DNA of 64,000 nucleotides from Mesorhizobium amorphae CCNWGS0123 (GCF_001686985.1 NZ_CP015318.1:2292001-2356000); one strand, 5' to 3'. Positions 1 through 10,585 are shown, numbered from the stretch's first letter. Made by a program: numbers and translations. Notes: a model not told the origin generated them from the sequence alone.

Positions 1-164
1 AGCACCGCTGTGTTGGCAAACAGCAGCGCGGTCGTCTCGGCGGTCAGGAAACCGGGCGCCGCGATCTCGATAATCAGCAAGAGGCCGACAAGCAGCACCA
101 GCGGTATGGCGCCATGCGTCCATTTGCTGTCGAGGAATGGCCTGAGCGAAAAGATCTCATTCAT
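1..164 (-). CDS. Sugar ABC transporter permease, second subunit (N-terminal fragment)
   Basis: Only the first 54 codons are in the window; the gene runs off the left edge. It begins MNEIFSLRPFLDSKW and enters a hydrophobic membrane segment at about residues 20-35, followed by APGFLTAET, the usual opening of RbsC/AraH-type inner-membrane permeases. The ATG is 9 nt after the stop of the double ATPase, with GAGG 8 nt upstream, so it is translated as the last visible gene of the same minus-strand importer operon. Two permeases plus one double ATPase is a common arrangement in rhizobia. The substrate cannot be read from this fragment. Confidence 0.8.
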   Translation of the reverse strand, partial: MNEIFSLRPFLDSKWTHGAIPLVLLVGLLLIIEIAAPGFLTAETTALLFANTAV

Positions 165-173
165 CGGCCGGCC

Positions 174-1676
<1,503 letters not shown>

Positions 1677-1681
1677 GGCGC

Positions 1682-2665
1682 TCACTTGACTATTCTGAGG
1701 CGGACGCGGTCGAGCGACAGCGCCACCGCGGCGATGATCATCAGGCCCTGCACGGTCTGCTGGATATAGGGCGAGATGCCGAGCAGGATCATGCCGTTGG
1801 CTAAAACGGTGACGATCAAGACGCCGATCAGCGTGTTGACGACGCCGCCTTCGCCGCCGGTCAGCGCCGTCCCGCCGACCACGACGGCGGTGACCGCGGC
1901 GAACAGCCTGCCGTCGCCGATGACGGCGTGCGACTGGCCAAGCTGGGCGGCGGCAAGCACGCCGGCAATGCCGAAGAAGAAGCCGGCCAGAGCGAAGGCG
2001 GCAATGCGCACGCGCGTGACGTTGACGCCGGAGAGCTTGGCAACATCCTCGTCGCCGCCGATCGCCAGGATGTGGCGGCCGAGCTTGGTGTAGTACTGGA
2101 TGATGGCGGCGAGCAGGAATGCCCCGGCGGCGACCCAGACCGCCAGCGGCAGGCCGAGCAGACGGGCGAGCGCCAGCTCGCGGATCGAGGCGTCGTTCAG
2201 CCGGATCGCCGAGCCGCCGAGCATGTAGACCGAGAGCCCAAGGCCGATGAACCACATGCCGAGCGTGGCCATGAAGGAAGGAATCCGCAGCACGGTCTGC
2301 GCCAGGCCGCTGACCAGACCCATGGCGGTGCCGGCAGCGATTGCGGCCAGCACCGCCAGCCAGCCATAATCATTGCCGTTGCTGTCATTGGCGGCGAGCA
2401 GCACCACCACCATGGCCGCCACCGACAGCGTGCCTTCGACCGACAGGTCGATGCTGCCCATCAGGATGATGAAGGTCAGCCCCATCGCCAGCGTCAGCGG
2501 CACGGCCGCGGAATTGGCGACGCGCACGAGATTGCGCAGCTCGATGAAATTGGGGTTGGCGATAGAGATCAGCACGCACAATGCGATCAGCACCGCCAGC
2601 GGTGCCAGGCTGCGCCAGCGCCTGCCGCCGAACAGGGCGGCGATACGGCCCGGGAAGAGTGTCAT
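1682..2665 (-). CDS. Sugar ABC transporter permease (RbsC family)
   Basis: 327 aa from MTLFPGRIAALF, matching the length of CUT2 inner-membrane permeases. It has about eight to ten hydrophobic segments, and the family hallmark GLTFIILMGSIDLSVEGTL is present near residue 75. The GGTALTGGEGGVVNTLIG block in the C-terminal third corresponds to the conserved ABC-contact region. The open frame extends about 50 codons upstream, but that part is low-complexity and overlaps the intergenic space. It sits between the binding protein (2826-3908) and the ATPase (174-1676) on the same strand. Confidence 0.88.
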   Translation of the reverse strand: MTLFPGRIAALFGGRRWRSLAPLAVLIALCVLISIANPNFIELRNLVRVANSAAVPLTLAMGLTFIILMGSIDLSVEGTLSVAAMVVVLLAANDSNGNDYGWLAVLAAIAAGTAMGLVSGLAQTVLRIPSFMATLGMWFIGLGLSVYMLGGSAIRLNDASIRELALARLLGLPLAVWVAAGAFLLAAIIQYYTKLGRHILAIGGDEDVAKLSGVNVTRVRIAAFALAGFFFGIAGVLAAAQLGQSHAVIGDGRLFAAVTAVVVGGTALTGGEGGVVNTLIGVLIVTVLANGMILLGISPYIQQTVQGLMIIAAVALSLDRVRLRIVK

Positions 2666-2825
2666 AAGCGTTGTCCGCTCGATGTCCGAAACGGACTTCA
2701 GGGGTTCTGTATCGATTGTCAAGAAACCGCTTCCCATCTGCAGAACGGCAGTCGCCGAGCAACGCACGGCAACTGCAAAAGGGAGCGGGCCGCCGCCAGG
2801 GAGTAAGCGGGCCCGCTCCAACGGG

Positions 2826-3908
2826 TCAGGTGCGGATCGCTCCGGTCACCCGACCCCACAGATCGTTCCAGTCCACTGTCGGCTGCGCCTCGACATTGGT
2901 CTTGTAATATTCCTCGACATTGTCGTGCGAAATCAGCACCGCCTTGCCGTAGAATTCGCGGTGCTCCGGCGGTTCCTTGGTGGGATCGAACTTGCCGATC
3001 TTGGCGTTGTAGCCGATGGCCAGGCCCATGCCGCCCTGCCAGAACGGATCCGAGGTCACGGTGCAGGCGAACTCGCCCGTGCGCACCGCGTCGACCGCCG
3101 TCTTGATGCCGTCGACGCCGACGATCGGCACCTTGCCGGCAAGGTTTTCGGCGCGCAGCGCTTCGAGCGCGCCCGAGCCCATATCGTCATTGGCCGCCCA
3201 GATGCCCTTGATGTCGTCGCCGAAGCGGGTGAGCAGATTGCCCATCAAATCGAAGGCTTCGGTCGATTTCCAGTTGGCGACCTGGAAGTCGAGCAGCTTG
3301 ATGTCGGGATTGGCGGCAAGTGCCGCGTCGAGGCCCTTCTTGCGTTCGATCGCCGCGGTGGTCGAGATCAGGCCGCCGAGCGCGACGATGCCGCCCTTGC
3401 CGCCGATCGTCTTGAACAGGATCTCGGCGATGGTCTTGCCGCTCGAGATGCCGTCGAACTCGATATGGGAGACATAGTTCGGATTGAAGTCCTTCGGGTG
3501 CAGGTCCGGCGGCTTGTTCCACTGCGTCACGACATAGGCGCCCGCCTTGGCGCAGGCCTCGACGATCGGCCGCGCATCCGGCGTATCGTTGGGGTCGGAA
3601 TTGAGCACCATGTTGCCGCCGGTCTTGGCCAGCATCGCCTTGATGTCGGCAATGCCCTTCTCGCTGTTGCCTTCCGAGACCAGCGTGACGTGCTCCAGCC
3701 CGACAGCCTTGGCGTAGGCCTCGGCGCCGGTCTTCCAGACGGCATGGTAGGGGTTGGATAGCGAGCGGATCGACGTCACCAGCGTCGGCTTGTCCTGCGC
3801 CCGCAACACCCTCGGCATCGCGACGGCCGCCAGGCCGGCGGTGGCGCCCATCATCAGCGTCCGGCGGCTGACCATGCCGGAACGCGCGGAAATTGTCCTG
3901 TCCTTCAT
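2826..3908 (-). CDS. Sugar ABC transporter periplasmic substrate-binding protein
   Basis: 360 aa. The start at MKDRTISARS is preceded by GGGAGG about 7 nt upstream. The N-terminus has a twin-arginine-like export signal: SRRTLMM, then a hydrophobic stretch ending in RVLRAQ (about residues 15-36). The mature part is a Peripla_BP_4 (ribose/galactose binding) fold with typical elements such as NPYHAVWKTGAEAYAKAV, NSDPNDTPDARPIVEACAKAG, and IWAANDDMGSGALEAL followed by VPIVGVDG. It is the first gene of the minus-strand importer operon and lies divergent to the GMC oxidoreductase at 4108, which may act on the imported compound. The ligand cannot be named. Confidence 0.9.
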   Translation of the reverse strand: MKDRTISARSGMVSRRTLMMGATAGLAAVAMPRVLRAQDKPTLVTSIRSLSNPYHAVWKTGAEAYAKAVGLEHVTLVSEGNSEKGIADIKAMLAKTGGNMVLNSDPNDTPDARPIVEACAKAGAYVVTQWNKPPDLHPKDFNPNYVSHIEFDGISSGKTIAEILFKTIGGKGGIVALGGLISTTAAIERKKGLDAALAANPDIKLLDFQVANWKSTEAFDLMGNLLTRFGDDIKGIWAANDDMGSGALEALRAENLAGKVPIVGVDGIKTAVDAVRTGEFACTVTSDPFWQGGMGLAIGYNAKIGKFDPTKEPPEHREFYGKAVLISHDNVEEYYKTNVEAQPTVDWNDLWGRVTGAIRT

Positions 3909-4107
3909 TCTCGAACCTCCCAGTTGAAATCGGTGTTTTTCCGATCGGCGACATGCGCGGGGAGCGCCGGGCTCTTCGGCAGGGGTTGCCAAGTTCCTCC
4001 ACTTGTACGACAACCCTTCAACACGGCAACCATACCCTTTCTCTTGACGCGGCACAAGGGACTTGAGATCGTCGGGCGCGCCAGGGCCGGAAGCAACGGG
4101 AGGAAAA

Positions 4108-5775
4108 ATGCCGGACTACATCATCGTCGGCGGCGGCTCGGCCGGTTGCGTTCTTGCCGCAAGGCTGAGCGAGGATCCGGACCTCTCGGTCGTCCTGCTG
4201 GAGGCCGGCCCGCCCGACACCGACCGCTACATCCATTTGCCCGTAGGCTTCTTCAAGATGACGTCCGGCCCGCTGATCTGGGGCTACGAGACGGCACCCG
4301 GCAGGATGATCGATGGCCGCACCATGGTCTATCCGCAGGCGCGTGTCCTCGGTGGCGGTTCCTCGATCAACGCCCAGGTGTTCACCCGCGGCTGCCCGCA
4401 GGACTATGACGGATGGGCGACCGACGACGGCTGTGCCGGGTGGAGCTATGCCGAGGTGCTGCCCTATTTCCGGCGCTCCGAGGGCAACGACACCTTTGCC
4501 GGCCCGCAGCACGGCATCGAGGGGCCGCTCGGCGTTTCCAGCGGTGCGCCGCATCCGCTGACGCGCGTCTTCGTCAGGGCCGCACAAGAAGCCGGCCTGC
4601 CGTTCAGGGCCGACTTCAACGCCGGAGAGCAGGAAGGCGCCGGCTTCTACCAGACCACGACGCGCAACGGTAAGCGCTCAAGCACGGCCGTCGCCTATCT
4701 CAAGCCCGCGCTTGGCCGCAGGAACCTGACGCTGCGCACCGACGCCACGGTCAGCCGCATCGTCGTCGAGAACGGGCGCGCCATCGGCGTCGAGATCATC
4801 GTCAACGGCCGCCCGGAACTGCTGCGCGCCGGGCGCGAGGTGATCGTCACCGCTGGCGCCATCGGCTCGCCCAAGCTCTTGATGCTGTCGGGCATCGGCC
4901 CGGCCGCCCATCTCGGCACGCACGGCATCAAGGTCGGCCACGACCTGCCCGGCGTCGGGCAGAACCTGCATGACCATATGGATGTCGACGTCGTCGCCGA
5001 GCTCAATGGGCCGCACGGCATCGACCGCTACAAGAAGAAGCGCTGGCAGGCGGTCGCCGGCCTCGAATACGCGCTGTTCGGCAAGGGGCCGGTGGCGTCC
5101 AACATTGTCGAGGCCGGCGCCTTCTGGTGGGGCGATCGCGCCGAGAAGACACCCGACATCCAGTTCCATTTCCTGCCCGGCGCCGGCGTCGAGGAAGGCA
5201 TCGGCTCGGTTCCTGGCGGCAATGGCTGCACGCTGAATTCCTACCATGTGCGGCCGCGTTCGCGCGGCAGCGTCACGCTGAGATCGGCGGACCTGCGCGA
5301 GCCGCCGGTCATCGATCCCAACCCGTTCGCCGAGCGCTACGATCTCGACCGTGCCGTCGAGGGCATCGAGATCAGCCGCGAAATCCTGTCTCAGCCGGCT
5401 TTTGCGCCCTTCATCCGGCGCGAACACCTGCCGGGGGCGGGGACGACCGGGCGCGCGGCGCTGGAAACCTTCGCCCGGGAGCACGGGCGCAGCGCCTACC
5501 ATCCGGTCGGCACCTGCCGGATGGGCGGCGATGCGAAAAGCGTCGTCGATCCCGAGCTTCGTGTGCGCGGCCTGCAGGGCTTGCGCGTCTGCGACAGTTC
5601 GGTGATGCCGCGCATCGTTTCCTCGAACACCAACGCCGCCGTCATCATGATCGCCGAAAAGGCGGCGGATTTGATCGCCGGGCGCACCACAGGCGCCATG
5701 GCTTCGGCGTCGCAGGAGTCTCACTCGCCCCGAACCAGGGAGCGGGATGGAAAGCCTGTGCCGGCCGCTCACTGA
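4108..5775 (+). CDS. GMC-family FAD oxidoreductase (choline dehydrogenase-like)
   Basis: 555 aa. Start MPDYIIVGGGSAGC with GGGAGG 6 nt upstream. The dinucleotide-binding motif GGGSAG is at residues 8-13; the GMC signature GGGSSINAQVFTRG and the second signature GAIGSPKLLMLSGIGP are both present. The C-terminal catalytic region reads YHPVGTCRMG, followed later by SSNTNAAVIMIAEKAADLI, and contains the expected active-site His. These flavoenzymes oxidise primary or secondary alcohols to carbonyls. It is followed 161 nt later by an aldehyde dehydrogenase and is divergent to a sugar or polyol importer. Together these suggest oxidation of an imported alcohol or polyol. The actual substrate is unknown and choline is not implied. 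Confidence 0.9.
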   Translation: MPDYIIVGGGSAGCVLAARLSEDPDLSVVLLEAGPPDTDRYIHLPVGFFKMTSGPLIWGYETAPGRMIDGRTMVYPQARVLGGGSSINAQVFTRGCPQDYDGWATDDGCAGWSYAEVLPYFRRSEGNDTFAGPQHGIEGPLGVSSGAPHPLTRVFVRAAQEAGLPFRADFNAGEQEGAGFYQTTTRNGKRSSTAVAYLKPALGRRNLTLRTDATVSRIVVENGRAIGVEIIVNGRPELLRAGREVIVTAGAIGSPKLLMLSGIGPAAHLGTHGIKVGHDLPGVGQNLHDHMDVDVVAELNGPHGIDRYKKKRWQAVAGLEYALFGKGPVASNIVEAGAFWWGDRAEKTPDIQFHFLPGAGVEEGIGSVPGGNGCTLNSYHVRPRSRGSVTLRSADLREPPVIDPNPFAERYDLDRAVEGIEISREILSQPAFAPFIRREHLPGAGTTGRAALETFAREHGRSAYHPVGTCRMGGDAKSVVDPELRVRGLQGLRVCDSSVMPRIVSSNTNAAVIMIAEKAADLIAGRTTGAMASASQESHSPRTRERDGKPVPAAH

Positions 5776-5936
5776 GAGGCTCCAGCGGTGCAGGCAGAGC
5801 ACCTGCGCGCCGCGGAAAATGCTCAAGCCGGCGATCGAATCCGGGACGCCGGCAGATCGACGCTCCCAGCGATTGCCTTTGTTTGAATGACGGTCTTCAC
5901 TTAGGCTGAGCCCACGCGAAAATCGGGATTTGCAAG

Positions 5937-7430
5937 ATGACGGTGTCGGCCAGAGATTTATCCTTGCGCGTCCCCATCGACGGCCGGCATCGCAGGATGC
6001 TGATCGACGGCAAATGGTGCGATGCCGCAAGCGGGCGCAGCTTCGAGACGCGCAATCCCGCCACCGGCGCGGTGATCGGCACCGTGCCGCAAGCCGATTC
6101 CAAGGATATCGACCTGGCGGTCGCCGCTGCCCGCCGCGCCTTCGAGGGCCCTTGGAGCCGGTTCAAGCCCTATGAGCGCCAGCTTCTGCTCTTGAAGATT
6201 GCCGATCTCATGGAGCGCCATTGGGAGGAGATCGCGCTTTCCGACACCACCGACATGGGCATGCCCATCGTGCGCACGCTTGCCAACAAAAACCGCGTGC
6301 TTGGCATGCTGCGCTTCTATGCCGGCATGGCCACATCCATCCACGGCCACACGATCGGCAATTCGCTGCTCGGCGACATCGTCTCCTACACGCGCAAGGA
6401 GCCGGTCGGCGTCGTCGGCGCCATCATTCCCTGGAATGCGCCGACCGCGGCTTCGATCTGGAAGATCGGCCCGGCGCTGGCGACCGGCTGCACGATCGTG
6501 CTCAAGCCCTCGGAGGAGGCGCCGCTGACGCCGCTCTTGATCGCCGACCTGATGCAGGAAGCGGGCGTGCCGGACGGCGTCGTCAACATCGTCACCGGCA
6601 CCGGTGCCCAGGCCGGCGCGCCGCTGGCCGCCCATATGGACGTCGACAAGCTGGTCTTCACCGGCTCCACCGCCACCGGCCAGGCGATCCTGCGCGCCTC
6701 GGCCGCCAACATGAAGCGCGTTTCGCTCGAGCTTGGCGGCAAGTCGCCGGTGATCGTCTGCGCCGACGCCGATCTCGAACGCGCCGTGCCGGTCGCGGCG
6801 ATGTCGGTCTTCGCCAATTCCGGCCAGATCTGCATTGCCGGCTCGCGGCTGTTCGTCGAACGGCTGATCTACGAGGATTTCGTCGAACGGGTCGCTCAAT
6901 ACGCGGCAAAGCTCAGGATCGGCGACGGCGCCGATCCGGCAACCGAGATCGGACCGCTGATCTCGCCCCGCCAGCTCGAACGCGTTACCGGCTTCATCGA
7001 GGACGGCACGCGGCAAGGCGCCAGGCTGCTGACCGGCGGCGCGCGCATCACCGAAGGCGTGCTTGGCTCGGGAAATTTCATCACGCCGGGTGTTTTCTCC
7101 GGCGTCACCGACGACATGCGCATCGCCAGGGAAGAGATCTTTGGTCCGGTCATCTCCGCGCTGCCGTTCGATACGCTGGACGAGGCGGTGCGGCGCGGCA
7201 ACGACACGCCCTATGGGCTTGCCGCCGGCGTGTTCACGCGCGATGTCGGCAAGGCGCATCAGCTGGCCAACCGCCTGCGCGCCGGCTCGGTCTGGGTCAA
7301 CACCTACCACGCGCTCGACCCGGCGGTGCCCTTCGGCGGCTACAAGATGAGCGGTTACGGCCGCGAAGGCGGGGCCGAGCACCTCGACGAATATCTGAAC
7401 ACCAAGGGCGTCTGGATCAGGACCGACTGA
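5937..7430 (+). CDS. NAD(P)-dependent aldehyde dehydrogenase
   Basis: 497 aa, full length for the ALDH superfamily. Catalytic residues are visible: Asn167 in IIPWNAPT, Glu265 in SLELGGKSP, the nucleophile Cys299 in ANSGQICIAGSR, and the cofactor loop FTGSTATGQ at about 241-249. The C-terminal PFGGYKMSGYGREGG block is intact. The ATG is preceded by only a weak Shine-Dalgarno. It lies downstream of the GMC oxidoreductase on the same strand and would convert the aldehyde product to a carboxylate in the cytoplasm. Substrate specificity is not readable; it resembles the broad betaine/phenylacetaldehyde-type group. Confidence 0.9.
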   Translation: MTVSARDLSLRVPIDGRHRRMLIDGKWCDAASGRSFETRNPATGAVIGTVPQADSKDIDLAVAAARRAFEGPWSRFKPYERQLLLLKIADLMERHWEEIALSDTTDMGMPIVRTLANKNRVLGMLRFYAGMATSIHGHTIGNSLLGDIVSYTRKEPVGVVGAIIPWNAPTAASIWKIGPALATGCTIVLKPSEEAPLTPLLIADLMQEAGVPDGVVNIVTGTGAQAGAPLAAHMDVDKLVFTGSTATGQAILRASAANMKRVSLELGGKSPVIVCADADLERAVPVAAMSVFANSGQICIAGSRLFVERLIYEDFVERVAQYAAKLRIGDGADPATEIGPLISPRQLERVTGFIEDGTRQGARLLTGGARITEGVLGSGNFITPGVFSGVTDDMRIAREEIFGPVISALPFDTLDEAVRRGNDTPYGLAAGVFTRDVGKAHQLANRLRAGSVWVNTYHALDPAVPFGGYKMSGYGREGGAEHLDEYLNTKGVWIRTD

Positions 7431-7488
7431 GTCACGGGTTCAGCGCCAACGAAGCGGCGCCGAGGCAAGCCAAGATACAGGATGCGAC

Positions 7489-7519
7489 CTGGAGCAATTC
7501 CAGCAAAAGTGCGCTCCAG
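7489..7519. repeat. Partial rhizobial intergenic palindrome, forms a stem-loop
   Basis: CTGGAGC (7489-7495) and GCTCCAG (7513-7519) form a perfect 7-bp stem around a 17-nt loop, AATTCCAGCAAAAGTGC. From memory, the core resembles a short repeat common between genes in Mesorhizobium and Rhizobium. It lies between the convergent aldehyde dehydrogenase (ends 7430) and the small RHH-like gene (ends 7521), so it could also act as a bidirectional terminator, although no T-run follows. Confidence 0.5.
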
Positions 7520-7520
7520 C

Positions 7521-7754
7521 CTACTCAACCGGTCCGTCGGTAATTTCGGAATTGGGCAGGATGCCAAAGTCCTGGGACTTGGAACCTTGCGCCGCCGTCA
7601 AGAACCCGTCCGCGTCGAGGCCTCGTCGCAGCAATTCTCGAACTGCGGCTGAGCGGCTTGGCATGCGTTTTTCGAAACGCCAGTTCTCCAAGGCTGCCAA
7701 TTCCTCGGCCGTCAGCATGATCTGAAGTCGTTCGGGTCGTTCCAAGTCAGCCAT
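7521..7754 (-). CDS. Small ribbon-helix-helix-like protein
   Basis: 77 aa from MADLERPERLQIMLTAEEL, with GGGAGG about 6 nt before the ATG. The segment RLQIMLTAEELAALENWRF, then PSRSAAVRELLRRGL, has the pattern of a ribbon-helix-helix DNA-binding fold: a short beta strand, then two helices ending in a VRELLRRGL-type second helix, as in CopG/Arc-like proteins. No partner toxin is adjacent. It lies convergent to the aldehyde dehydrogenase. It is probably a small transcription factor or an orphan antitoxin-like regulator. Function not assigned. Confidence 0.65.
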   Translation of the reverse strand: MADLERPERLQIMLTAEELAALENWRFEKRMPSRSAAVRELLRRGLDADGFLTAAQGSKSQDFGILPNSEITDGPVE

Positions 7755-8024
7755 TGACGCCTCCCATTGCCGGAAACGAAAACGAGACAAGTTAGTATTT
7801 GGCTCAGTGACAGTCGAGTTAGTGCTTGGCCCCTTTGCCGTCAAGAGTGTTGGTGCAGCGACCAACGCACAAGCCCAACGATGAGCAACAGGCGTCTACT
7901 GCGTGATCGGCTTTATCTACTAACTAATTGATTTTAATAGTGAATTTTTGAGATTCTGCTTGCGCTCCGATTTCGCATGGCGCATGCTTGGCCTCAAGGA
8001 AATTGGTCCTGAAAGGGCTTTCCC

Positions 8025-8345
8025 ATGCGCAACGAATATTCGGCTCAATTGCGGGACGATCTCAATGTCCAGGTCCTGGCCGCGCTGCATTCGCGAGGCA
8101 TTGTCAATGTCGCCGCCGTGGCAGAGGAAGTGCGGCGGCGCAATCTTGCCGAAAACATTGCGCTTGAAGACGTCGAGTTTCTTGTCGTGCAGGTGTCCCA
8201 ACTCTATGGGGCGCACATGGAATTCGATGGTCTGACCGCCATTATTGAGGAATGCGGTTCGCTAGACAACGGCCAACCAAATGCGAACGGCGGTTTCGGC
8301 GTCCAGGATGAGGCAACCGAATCCGCTAGAGATCCCATGCAATAG
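8025..8345 (+). CDS. Small conserved-looking hypothetical protein
   Basis: 106 aa beginning MRNEYSAQLRDDLNVQ, with AAAGGG about 9 nt upstream. The first 80 residues are a regular mixture of helices (VLAALHSRGIVNVAAVAEEVRRRNLAEN, then LEDVEFLVVQVSQLYGAHMEFD); the tail is polar and low-complexity. No signal peptide, membrane segment or known motif was recognised. The upstream 160 bases hold no other gene and are AT-richer than the surroundings. It is isolated from neighbours by strand. Likely a real small cytoplasmic protein of unknown role. Confidence 0.5.
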   Translation: MRNEYSAQLRDDLNVQVLAALHSRGIVNVAAVAEEVRRRNLAENIALEDVEFLVVQVSQLYGAHMEFDGLTAIIEECGSLDNGQPNANGGFGVQDEATESARDPMQ

Positions 8346-8370
8346 GTTGGCCGCTCGAACCGCCTTCGCT

Positions 8371-8562
8371 TTATCGAGGCGGTTGACGCGGTCGCTTCAT
8401 CAACAATCGGGCCTCACGCACCAGGGAATTGCGGTTGGTGCCGATCAAGGCGATCAGCTCGCGCGCCTGCTCAAGGGTGATGCCGGTTTCCGCGGCCAAT
8501 GAGCTTGCCAGGGAGGTCTCTTCGCCTACCTTGCGGGCATGGTCCCGTTCGTCGTCGTCCAT
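8371..8562 (-). CDS. Small DUF3606-like hypothetical protein
   Basis: 63 aa from MDDDERDHARKVGEETS, with GGGAGG about 10 nt upstream. The core, LASSLAAETGITLEQARELI followed by ALIGTNRNSLVREARLL, resembles the one-helix-plus-helix pattern of rhizobial DUF3606 proteins (a helix, a G-x-T/S turn, then a helix ending in VREA). That comparison is from memory and not certain. The open frame extends to an earlier start at 8637, but the ribosome-binding site supports the shorter form. It converges with the gene at 8025-8345. Role unknown. Confidence 0.5.
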   Translation of the reverse strand: MDDDERDHARKVGEETSLASSLAAETGITLEQARELIALIGTNRNSLVREARLLMKRPRQPPR

Positions 8563-8719
8563 GGCCTTGGTCCTCCCTCGATACGGAAACCCTCGGGCAG
8601 GGACGATGGTTCCTTCCCTGGACGAGCGACCACTCAAAATCCGTCAGATCGAACCGGCGACGCATCAAGCAGCAGTTTCATGAGTTTACGGCCTGGACGA
8701 CACCTTGGAGATTGGACAC

Positions 8720-9157
8720 ATGGCGCTCAAGCGGATGGACAACGTCGGAATCGTTGTCGAAGACCTCGCAGAGACGATTGATTTCTTTCGCGAGCTCGGC
8801 CTCGAGCTCGAAGGGCGGGCAACGATCGAAGGAGAATGGGCCGGACGTGTAACTGGACTGGGCGATCAGCGTGTCGAGATTGCCATGATGCGCACACCAG
8901 ACGGCCACAGCCGGCTCGAGCTCTCCCGCTTCCTCACGCCGCCTGTCGTCGCGGATCATCGCAACGCCCCGGTCAACGCCTTAGGCTACCTCCGCGTCAT
9001 GTTCGCCGTGGACGACATCGACGAGATGCTTGAAAGGCTCCGCAATCGCGGCGCGCAGCTCGTAGGCGAAGTCGTCCAGTATAAGAACGCTTATCGGCTC
9101 TGCTACATCCGCGGGCCTGGAGGGCTTCTCATCGGACTCGCCCAAGAACTCAGCTGA
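8720..9157 (+). CDS. VOC-superfamily (glyoxalase/bleomycin-resistance fold) protein
   Basis: 145 aa from MALKRMDNVGIVVEDLAET. A GGAG lies 9 nt upstream of this ATG; an in-frame TTG at 8705 is less likely. Two beta-alpha-beta-beta-beta modules are visible: residues 7-70 (IVVEDLAETIDFFRELGLEL) and 90-140 (VMFAVDDIDEMLERLRNRGAQ, then YIRGPGGLLIGLAQEL). The C-terminal Glu that usually completes the metal site is present (AQEL). Members include glyoxalase I, dioxygenases and resistance proteins, so the reaction cannot be assigned. No functional partner is adjacent. Confidence 0.8.
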   Translation: MALKRMDNVGIVVEDLAETIDFFRELGLELEGRATIEGEWAGRVTGLGDQRVEIAMMRTPDGHSRLELSRFLTPPVVADHRNAPVNALGYLRVMFAVDDIDEMLERLRNRGAQLVGEVVQYKNAYRLCYIRGPGGLLIGLAQELS

Positions 9158-9160
9158 GCA

Positions 9161-9192
9161 CAATTCCGGGCGCTACGACTTTCCTGGAATTG
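9161..9192. repeat. Rhizobial intergenic palindrome between convergent genes
   Basis: CAATTCC (9161-9167) pairs with GGAATTG (9186-9192). The inner part, CTACGACTTTCCTGG, matches my recollection of the common rhizobial intergenic repeat that has CACTTTTCCTGGAATTGC at one end. It occupies nearly the whole 36-bp space between the convergent glyoxalase-like gene (ends 9157) and the sensor kinase (ends 9194). It may serve as a shared terminator. Confidence 0.5.
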
Positions 9193-9193
9193 C

Positions 9194-10585
9194 CTAGGCC
9201 AAGGCGGCGGCGAAGGACGTCTCCACCGACGACATCGGCGCCTCGAGCGACCAGACGACCCCTCCTTTGTCGAATTCCAGGCTGCTTGTGCCCCTCAGCG
9301 CCTGCGGCGCGACGCGCTTGAGGACGACTGTGCCGAAACCCTGGCGCGCCATGCCGTCGACGACCGGCCCGTCCAGCTCACGCCACACCAGGCGGAACAT
9401 GCCGATGCCGTCGGCTGCATCCGCCACCTGCCATGCGATTTCGACCCGTCCGCCTTGGTGCGACAGGGCGCCATGCTTAGCCGAATTGGTGGCAAGCTCG
9501 TGAAAGGCAATGCCGAGATACTGCACCGCGTTCGGCTCGAGCACGATCAGCGGTCCGCTCACCGAGACCCGGTCCTGCGCCGCGAAGGGTTTGATCTGCG
9601 CCCCGACCAGTTCGGCGACCGTGGCGCCCCGCCACTCGGCGCTGACGAGGAGGTCGTGGGATTCCGAGAGCGCCATGATCCGCTCGCGCACCTGGTCGAG
9701 GAATGCCTGCGGCGTGCTGGTCTTCTTGGTGGTTTCGCGGATCATCGAGATGATGACCGAATACTGGTTCTTCACCCGATGGTTGACTTCGCGCATGAGC
9801 AACCGGATGCGCCGCTCGCTTTCCTTGGTGGCGCTGATATCGCGCGCGATCTTCGAGGCGCCGATGATGCGGCCGATGCCGTCGCGGATTGGCGAAACGG
9901 TGAGCGACACCGGGACGCGTGAGCCGTCCTTGCGCTGGCGGACCGTTTCGTAGGACGGCACACGTTCGCCGGCACGTATGCGGCTGATGATCGAGACCTC
10001 CTCGTCAAGATGGTCGTGCGGAATGAGCATCGTCACCGGCCGCCCGATCGCCTCGGCGGGCGTGTAGCCGAACAGGTGTTCCGCCGCATCGTTCCAACTG
10101 GTGATGATGCCGTTGATGTCCTTCGAGACGATCGCGTCCATCGACGAGTCGACGATAGCGGCAAGGCGGATACGGGCCTCGTCGGCCTGCGTCTGCGTGC
10201 GCATATCGATGAGCGTGTTCATGGCGCCCACGACTTTGCCCTTTTCATCGCGCAGCAGAACCGGGTGCGCCCTGAACGGTATCAGCTCGCCGTCCGGCCG
10301 TTCGGCGATCGCCTGGCCCCAGCGGACATCCCGCTCTTCCAGCAAGGCGATCGCCATCGGGCATTCGCTATGCTCCATGATGCGGCCATCGAGGTGACGC
10401 AGCTTCCAGGATCCGCACCATTGGTCCTTGCCGAGGACCGGGCGATGCCCCCAGAGCTCAGCCGCCGCTTCATTGAAGAAGGTGATGTGGCCCTGCTTGT
10501 CGGTCGTATAGACGGCGACAGGCAACCCCTGCATCAGCTCGGCAGAGTTCCCCGGAAGCCCGTCTGCCTGCTGGATAAAATTCAA
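9194..10585 (-). CDS. PAS-PAS sensor histidine kinase, HWE/HisKA_2 type
   Basis: 463 aa. Two PAS domains: about residues 15-135 (VAVYTTDKQGHITFFNEAAAEL) and 140-262 (IVDSSMDAIVSKDINGIITSW). Then comes the phosphoacceptor block MREVNHRVKNQYSVIISMI, with the conserved His near residue 275, and an ATPase domain with FHELATNSAKHGAL (N-box) and GFGTVVL (G-box). This is the HWE/HisKA_2 pattern, frequent in rhizobia for light, redox or general-stress signalling. No membrane segment, so cytoplasmic. The frame starts with TTG at 10585; an ATG at 10534 is an alternative start just before the first PAS. No response regulator is adjacent. Confidence 0.85.
   Translation of the reverse strand: MNFIQQADGLPGNSAELMQGLPVAVYTTDKQGHITFFNEAAAELWGHRPVLGKDQWCGSWKLRHLDGRIMEHSECPMAIALLEERDVRWGQAIAERPDGELIPFRAHPVLLRDEKGKVVGAMNTLIDMRTQTQADEARIRLAAIVDSSMDAIVSKDINGIITSWNDAAEHLFGYTPAEAIGRPVTMLIPHDHLDEEVSIISRIRAGERVPSYETVRQRKDGSRVPVSLTVSPIRDGIGRIIGASKIARDISATKESERRIRLLMREVNHRVKNQYSVIISMIRETTKKTSTPQAFLDQVRERIMALSESHDLLVSAEWRGATVAELVGAQIKPFAAQDRVSVSGPLIVLEPNAVQYLGIAFHELATNSAKHGALSHQGGRVEIAWQVADAADGIGMFRLVWRELDGPVVDGMARQGFGTVVLKRVAPQALRGTSSLEFDKGGVVWSLEAPMSSVETSFAAALA

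Noticed and set aside
4044..4057. TTGACGCGGCACAA upstream of the GMC gene as a fourth LacI site
   Set aside because: Only 10 of 14 positions match and the right arm has lost its symmetry; likely chance, or a -35 hexamer.
7521..8562. Toxin-antitoxin module around the small RHH-like protein
   Set aside because: No partner of toxin size is adjacent on the same strand; the other small genes lie on the opposite strand or too far away.
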